Translations under genes and position numbers: made by a program
In this document: piece by piece, positions 7,864 to 12,029 of the stretch
How the letters are laid out: each line of letters starts with the position of its first letter
Numbering within the stretch: position 1 is the first letter of the stretch
Source: Asterionellopsis glacialis
Lineage: Eukaryota; Bacillariophyta; Plagiogrammaphyceae; Rhaphoneidales; Asterionellopsidaceae
Reading direction: 5' to 3'
NCBI GenBank assembly: GCA_014885115.2
Contig: WKLE02003812.1
Span: 2,796 to 14,824 of the forward strand
DNA length: 12,029 bases
Notes under the pieces: model-generated
What the model was told of the DNA's origin: nothing
The model's database searches: none
What the model saw: only the letters and a program-made list of their open reading frames with translations

Positions 7864-8183
7864 TTTTTTTCCTTCTTGTTCGTGATTTGTTCTGGTTTCA
7901 ACGAGTGTATTAAAGAATAAGACCTATTTTGTGAAATCTCACGGTTGTCGACAAACAAACGAATGTATTTGTGCTATGAGAAAATCTATTTCTTTTTTGA
8001 AAAAATAGGATGTGACGACAAGCGAGAAAACAGACGGGCGTTTGTTTATGCCGCCGATCTTCCTTCTTGTTATGGTTTGTTGTGTTTTCCAAAAACTAGG
8101 AGAGTGATGGTGTTGGAGGGATCGATGGAGCCCAATCTCGATGCAAACGATTTCAGAGATATAGTATTAATTTATGTTAGGAA
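7864..8183. other. Upstream region of the 770-residue protein gene
   Basis: This is the presumed promoter and 5' leader of the minus-strand gene. The bases just before its ATG form an A run (AAAAAAAATG on the coding strand). Short overlapping ORFs occur on both strands, but none has family signatures or a convincing composition. I see no defined regulatory motif. Confidence 0.4.
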
Positions 8184-8697
8184 GTACCGCGTTCGGTAGA
8201 AGTAGTCCTACCCGACGTGCTTGCGTACCTTGTATTTTCTCAAGTTTTATCGTATTCTGTATGTGTGTACCTGGTATATTCTGGTATCGGCGGTTTTGTT
8301 ATCAGTACCTCTAGAGATCCTACCTTGTAGGTACAGAAAGTATGTAAATGCTATGGTACAAAGTGCGACGGAATTATAACCAGGTACGTAATATTAATAC
8401 CTGGTACCTGCTACTAGAGATCTGCTTCTACATGATGCTACCTGTTACAGTACCAGAAAAGGTTAGATCGCAATCACGTCTGAACATGACTCTAATCTTC
8501 TAGTCTTTTTTTTACGTAGTCTACAGTTTCTACTAGTAGATTTCCTATTCACAGTAGCAAAGGGCAGCATTCTGGTATCCAATATGTGTACAGGAATACG
8601 TTTGATTCAGTTGACGACTACTGTACCAGGTAGAGTAGAAACTGGTATTTATTCTACAGAAACATAAAAAATTACAAGGTACAGTACCTACCTGTAC
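8184..8697. repeat. Cluster of GTAC / TACCTGGTA near-palindromes
   Basis: At least 14 GTAC tetramers fall within 514 bases, where about 2 are expected by chance: 8184, 8225, 8267, 8305, 8331, 8356, 8384, 8404, 8450, 8588, 8623, 8679, 8684 and 8694. A 9-mer, TACCTGGTA, occurs exactly at 8268-8276 and 8398-8406, and inverted as TACCAGGTA at 8624-8632. Near copies lie at 8378-8386 and 8439-8447. CTAGAGATC is repeated at 8311-8319 and 8414-8422. The cluster lies upstream of the 770-residue gene. It could be a protein-binding array, a decayed satellite or mobile-element remains. Confidence 0.6.
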
Positions 8698-9366
8698 ATG
8701 GTATAGATATCGTTAAGGGATGACAATCCACGTCACAAGCAAGATAGAAAGGTGTGCGTTCGCTTTCCTAAAAATTTCATTCACGAGTTTCGGGGGGAAA
8801 TGATTCAACCCTGCCGCCGCCCGCCTTTTTTGGTGATGCCAGGTCGGTGGGACCAACGGTAGTACTAATCTTAAGACTGGCATGCTTTATGCGTACCTGT
8901 ATGAACATAACCAGTAAACTGATAGGGCTGTATCTGAGGTCAAGAACAATTTCAAAAATGATCTTTGCAACGCTGAAGTATAGGTAAATTCTAACTTAGT
9001 AAAATTACTGTGCAAAACAATATGACATATTGAACATTTATAAAATTCACATATTTAATACAAACATTTTTAAAAATTCAAGTTGCACGCGGAAAGATAC
9101 CTTCCGAAGAGAAACTTTCCCCAAAAAAGAAGAACGATGCATAAGACATGATGTGAAACAAGCAAATGATTAATGAATATTGTTTTTGCGCTCTCGGAGA
9201 TAGCTGGTAGGCACCTACACTGACTGATCATTCTGCTTTTTCTCTAGTACTGGTAGACAGCTATAATAAAAGACAATCGCAACAAGAAATTTGTGTATTA
9301 TGATGTTTATGCAATATGCACTCAAACAACGAAGGTTGAAGCAACCATGGTCAACAGATTTGATGT

Positions 9367-9399
9367 CCACCACAACATTTTTTTAAAAAAACGTGGTAG
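9367..9399. repeat. Imperfect hairpin with T7/A7 core
   Basis: CCACCAC (9367-9373) pairs with GTGGTAG (9393-9399), apart from one mismatch, around a T7/A7 self-complementary core (9378-9391). It could form a cruciform or RNA stem. The function is unknown. Confidence 0.4.
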
Positions 9400-9434
9400 A
9401 CAAAATAAGGATTGTTGATCATGGGTATAACGCT

Positions 9435-9560
9435 TCTATTTATCCTTCACATTTATTGTTCTATCAGGATGTGTCTCTCAAAACAGATATTGATATTTCC
9501 ATGTATCCTTCGAATTTATCGTTCTATCGAGATGGGTCTTGCAAAATACACATTGACAGT
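9435..9560 (+). repeat. 63-bp tandem duplication, two diverged copies
   Basis: Copies at 9435-9497 and 9498-9560 match at 48 of 63 bases by my count, with no insertion or deletion. The unit is a multiple of three and lies inside a 63-codon ORF (9393-9584). Both copies read with the shared pattern S-x-Y-P-S-x-L-x-F-Y-x-D-x-S-x-K. The ORF shows no signal peptide or family signature and is too short to call a gene with confidence. Confidence 0.6.
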
Positions 9561-10369
9561 TTTGGACTAGCAGTAACCACTTGACCATTGTATGGTAAAT
9601 ACTAGGCCGTAGCTGGACCCCATAGTTTCAAAGCTACGAACTGATCAATCTCTACTGTACTCGCACATTGTAAATCGCAGAAAGAAGGAATAAATTTCCT
9701 TTGAAAATTGTAGTATTGGTCGTGCCATTTGAATAATAGATATACAGATCGTCAATATTGCATTGTATAATATTATCATGATTAGATTTGATCCAATGAA
9801 AAATTGCAAAACAAAAAGTTTATGAAGTAAACCATTTGGTCTCATCAGGTCTGGATAAAAACAATAATCAAAATGGGGTTTCTACCTCCAATGGTCATAT
9901 ATCTAATGTATCCTATCAGACTTACTAGGACCTATTGAAGTGACTTTCCATCATTTTCAAGTACAGCTTTAGTCGCTGTTTTTGTGTTTCTTGCTTTACA
10001 GTGTATTGCGACAAATAGAAGAATGTTGTAGGAACAGTAAATAATGAATGAATCGAATAAAAAAAACTGACTGTAATTTATGCTGTCTGAAATGAATTAC
10101 AGAAGGCCTACCTACTCTTGACAAATATTTCTCCTCCTATTCAAATTTCAAGTACACTTATGCCATTTTAGTATTTCGCTATCCCTTGTACTCTTTTCTT
10201 CTTTGGTTGCTAAAAATCACCAACAAATTTGCTGTAAATCTTGATAACAACTCGACCAGTGTCTGTTGTAACCAACGCTGGGTACACATTGTGGTTTCAT
10301 CATTTCATGTTGAATTTTAAAACTTTAAGTGTTTCGAACGTGATTAGGAAACGGGAAATGGTCAAATTC

Positions 10370-10423
10370 TAAATCCATGAAGCTTGTTGCGGATGCAGCA
10401 GTCTTTTCCGACTCATGGATTTA
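10370..10423. repeat. Perfect 11-bp inverted repeat
   Basis: TAAATCCATGA (10370-10380) is the exact reverse complement of TCATGGATTTA (10413-10423), with a 32-base spacer. It lies 124 bases beyond the stop of the downstream paralogue gene, so it could be a stem-loop in its 3' UTR or a remnant of a small mobile element. Confidence 0.5.
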
Positions 10424-10546
10424 CAAGACAAAGCGGCCTTCACTGTGAAAGACTAGAGGGATGACACTGCTACGGTACAGACAGATTTCGACCCAATTAG
10501 CATGCAGACATCTTATTGCAAATGTAATTCATGAAAATGTTATTGT

Positions 10547-12029
10547 TTAAGTATTGTTTTGACAGTAATATGTTAAACCGTCCGACGACGCTGATTCTTG
10601 AAAGTAAGCCGAGGCAGTAATGCTGGTTCCGAAGTCGCCAGAGTAGAATGGTGCATCCTCCTCCAATAAACGTCCGCTGCTGAATTCTTCAGGGCAGGCG
10701 CCAGGAATGTCACCCAAAGGTACTTCGACAACTAGTTCTTGCTTGCTCAACGCTCCAGTCACATCGTTGTCCCAGACCAGAAGTACTCCAAGTGTTTCAT
10801 CACAACACACAGGTTCGTAATCGCTACCCTGGTCGAGGGCGCATGCGACTAGAGCATCCGCAGCTTCTTCGCAGACTCCACCCTCGCATCGAGCAATTCT
10901 GTGGTAACCCAAATCAATCAATTTCCAAATGGCTGTTTGGAACATGTTCCAAGTAACCGTTGGAGCGCCCGATATGTTAATTGCGCAAAGATTGTCGTCG
11001 CCACTTAACTGTGTGTCCACTGGGTATTTGTTGATAAGCCAATTGGCAGCAGGTAAACCTGCTGCGTTGTTGATTCCACCTGGTAGTGTTATGTCAGAAT
11101 AATCATCCCTATACGAAGAAGAAACATCGAAAGGGTAGAGACAATTGACACACATGGGATGATCTGAGTCGAGGCACCATGCTCGATAATTGAACCTGTC
11201 AAAAAGCCCATTTATTGTGACAAGTGAGTCCCTTCGAGCTGATCCGACTACTCTGTACTGAACATTAAGTATAGTTTCATCTGATAATTGTCCAATGGCT
11301 TGAGCGACAGCTACAGAACTGGCGGGGAAGCATTCATCGTTATCGTTTCCATTTGTAGGTTCTCTTACTCCTATATCAATGTCCCCAGGATCAGAAGGGT
11401 CCTGCTCTACGACAAGTTCAGTTTCAGGTGTTTCTCCTTCTGAAGGTATAGTGACCCCTATATCAGGTTCCGGCTCAGGTTCGGCGTCAACACGGGGTGT
11501 GAACTCGTCTGGTGGATCATTTTGACCAGTTCCTGGATCAATCACCACAACAACATTATCATCGGGGGTATTATCTGTGATCTGCAAGACATCTTGGTCG
11601 ACTACCTGGAAGGACGGGTCGATCGACGGGTCAATTGGTTGGATTTCAATAGGGACCTCTGGTCCACCAGCATCGACGGTGATAACAGTTTGAACAAGAT
11701 TGTCATTTTCAGGTGGAGAATCAATTACCGTAGACACTGTATCCGAGGGGATTGGATCAATTCTGACTTGACCATCTCCAGCTTCATACAGATTCCCAGT
11801 TTCGTCAACAGCGGATACTATCGTAACTTCTTCCGGAGATTCACCTACTATAGGCGCCTCAAATTCCAAGGGTGTGGTGGAACCGTTCTGGCCAACTACC
11901 AATATTTGAGGTTGCTCAACTTCAATAGTAGTGGTGTCTTCGGGGTTGTTGCTTTCCGGATTATAGGCATCAAACAATGGGGGGTCTGGATTTGGAAGAC
12001 TGATACCTAGGTCACCTGTATTGGTAGAT
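10547..12029 (-). CDS. Partial gene: acidic stalk plus one thioester-like domain
   Basis: I recognise no named gene. It is a paralogue of the 770-residue gene on the same strand. The frame stays open to the window edge, so the start and any signal peptide are missing. The TTG at 11977 is an ordinary Leu codon inside the frame, but residues are numbered from it here. Residues 2-215 form a stalk-like stretch rich in Asp, Glu, Pro, Val and Thr. It has 52 acidic residues, only three Arg (72, 162, 205), no Lys, Cys, His or Trp, and scattered I-D-P motifs. One Cys-rich domain follows (C216-C428) with A-W-C-L-D (C268), N-W-L-I-N-K-Y-P (312-319) and F-Q-T-A-I-W-K-L-I-D (Q347), the clearest thioester-domain-like signature in the window. 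It also has a C-C pair (391-392) and S-K-Q-E-L-V-V-E-V-P (411-420). The 48-residue tail begins S-G-R-L-L and has a Cys five residues from the end. There is no membrane anchor at the C terminus. A secreted adhesive or cell-wall role is inferred. Confidence 0.88.
   Translation of the reverse strand, partial: STNTGDLGISLPNPDPPLFDAYNPESNNPEDTTTIEVEQPQILVVGQNGSTTPLEFEAPIVGESPEEVTIVSAVDETGNLYEAGDGQVRIDPIPSDTVSTVIDSPPENDNLVQTVITVDAGGPEVPIEIQPIDPSIDPSFQVVDQDVLQITDNTPDDNVVVVIDPGTGQNDPPDEFTPRVDAEPEPEPDIGVTIPSEGETPETELVVEQDPSDPGDIDIGVREPTNGNDNDECFPASSVAVAQAIGQLSDETILNVQYRVVGSARRDSLVTINGLFDRFNYRAWCLDSDHPMCVNCLYPFDVSSSYRDDYSDITLPGGINNAAGLPAANWLINKYPVDTQLSGDDNLCAINISGAPTVTWNMFQTAIWKLIDLGYHRIARCEGGVCEEAADALVACALDQGSDYEPVCCDETLGVLLVWDNDVTGALSKQELVVEVPLGDIPGACPEEFSSGRLLEEDAPFYSGDFGTSITASAYFQESASSDGLTYYCQNNT

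Larger units (their letters stand above)
8698..10546. other. Intergenic region without a convincing gene
   Basis: These 1.85 kb separate the two thioester-like paralogues. Most is AT-rich, with a short GC-rich island near 8810-8826. The region holds a hairpin (9367-9399), a 63-bp tandem duplication (9435-9560), a 7-bp inverted repeat (CGTAGCT at 9608-9614, AGCTACG at 9632-9638) and an 11-bp inverted repeat (10370-10423). The left end of the paralogue's 3' UTR should lie near 10400-10546, but no AATAAA is seen on that strand there. I found no tRNA, rRNA or transposase remnant. Confidence 0.5.

Noticed and set aside
7945..8199. 84-codon plus-strand ORF upstream of the 770-residue gene
   Set aside because: It has no family signature, signal peptide or membrane span, and it overlaps the presumed promoter and 5' leader of a gene on the other strand. 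Its length is expected by chance.
8184..8697. GTAC cluster as a CRISPR array
   Set aside because: Repeats are only 4-9 bp, irregularly spaced and in both orientations. The surrounding genome is eukaryotic.
9608..9638. 7-bp inverted repeat CGTAGCT/AGCTACG
   Set aside because: It is short, with a 17-bp spacer, and is expected by chance in a window of this size. It is noted only within the intergenic entry.
9645..9845. 66-codon hydrophobic minus-strand ORF
   Set aside because: Its hydrophobicity follows from AT-rich codons for Ile, Leu and Phe. It shows no start context, domain or conserved pattern.
11522..12010. 162-codon plus-strand ORF opposite the acidic stalk
   Set aside because: It mirrors a low-complexity Asp/Glu/Val-rich coding stretch on the minus strand, whose frame carries the homologous domain. 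Its Asn/Ile/Arg-rich product looks like an antisense artefact.

Overview
This window looks like nuclear DNA of a photosynthetic stramenopile, most likely a diatom. The coding regions are long, intronless and widely spaced, and the non-coding DNA is AT-rich. One predicted protein begins with a signal peptide ending in an IAF|SP motif, the ASAFAP-type signature of plastid import in diatoms and other algae with secondary red plastids. Proteins carry long Ser/Thr/Asn runs, and secreted proteins are highly acidic. I cannot name the species.

Layout. (1) 62-1045, minus strand: a plastid-targeted PQ-loop (MPDU1-like) membrane protein. (2) 1046-2128: a divergent intergenic region holding a perfect CRE palindrome (TGACGTCA), two more ACGTCA cores, short direct repeats and one doubtful small membrane-protein ORF. 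(3) 2129-5179, plus strand: a 1016-residue fusion of an FAD-dependent amine-oxidase-like domain with a cyclopropane-fatty-acid-synthase-type SAM methyltransferase, the layout of plant cyclopropane synthases. (4) 5180-5550: a short convergent intergenic region. (5) 5551-7863, minus strand: a secreted 770-residue protein with a low-complexity/coiled-coil N-terminal part and two cysteine-rich repeat domains. (6) 7864-10546: 2.7 kb without a convincing gene, but with a dense cluster of GTAC/TACCTGGTA motifs, a 63-bp tandem duplication and inverted repeats. (7) 10547-12029, minus strand: a paralogue of the 770-residue protein with one cysteine-rich domain after a lysine-free acidic stalk. It runs off the window, so its true start is not visible.

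The most interesting signal is in the two minus-strand paralogues. Their three repeat domains each contain a W-C-(L/V)-D motif and, 79-87 residues later, a Q-x-x-x-W motif (FQTAIW, FQAVVW, MQRVMW) in a W-(K/E)-L-x-D context. This resembles the Cys/Gln signature of bacterial internal-thioester domains (TED/TQXA), which bind surfaces covalently. If correct, this is a diatom family of secreted thioester adhesin-like proteins. The assignment rests on motif recognition only and needs profile and structure tests.

Functional links between the lipid-modifying fusion, the plastid PQ-loop protein and the thioester-like proteins are not evident. In eukaryotes, adjacency alone is weak evidence.
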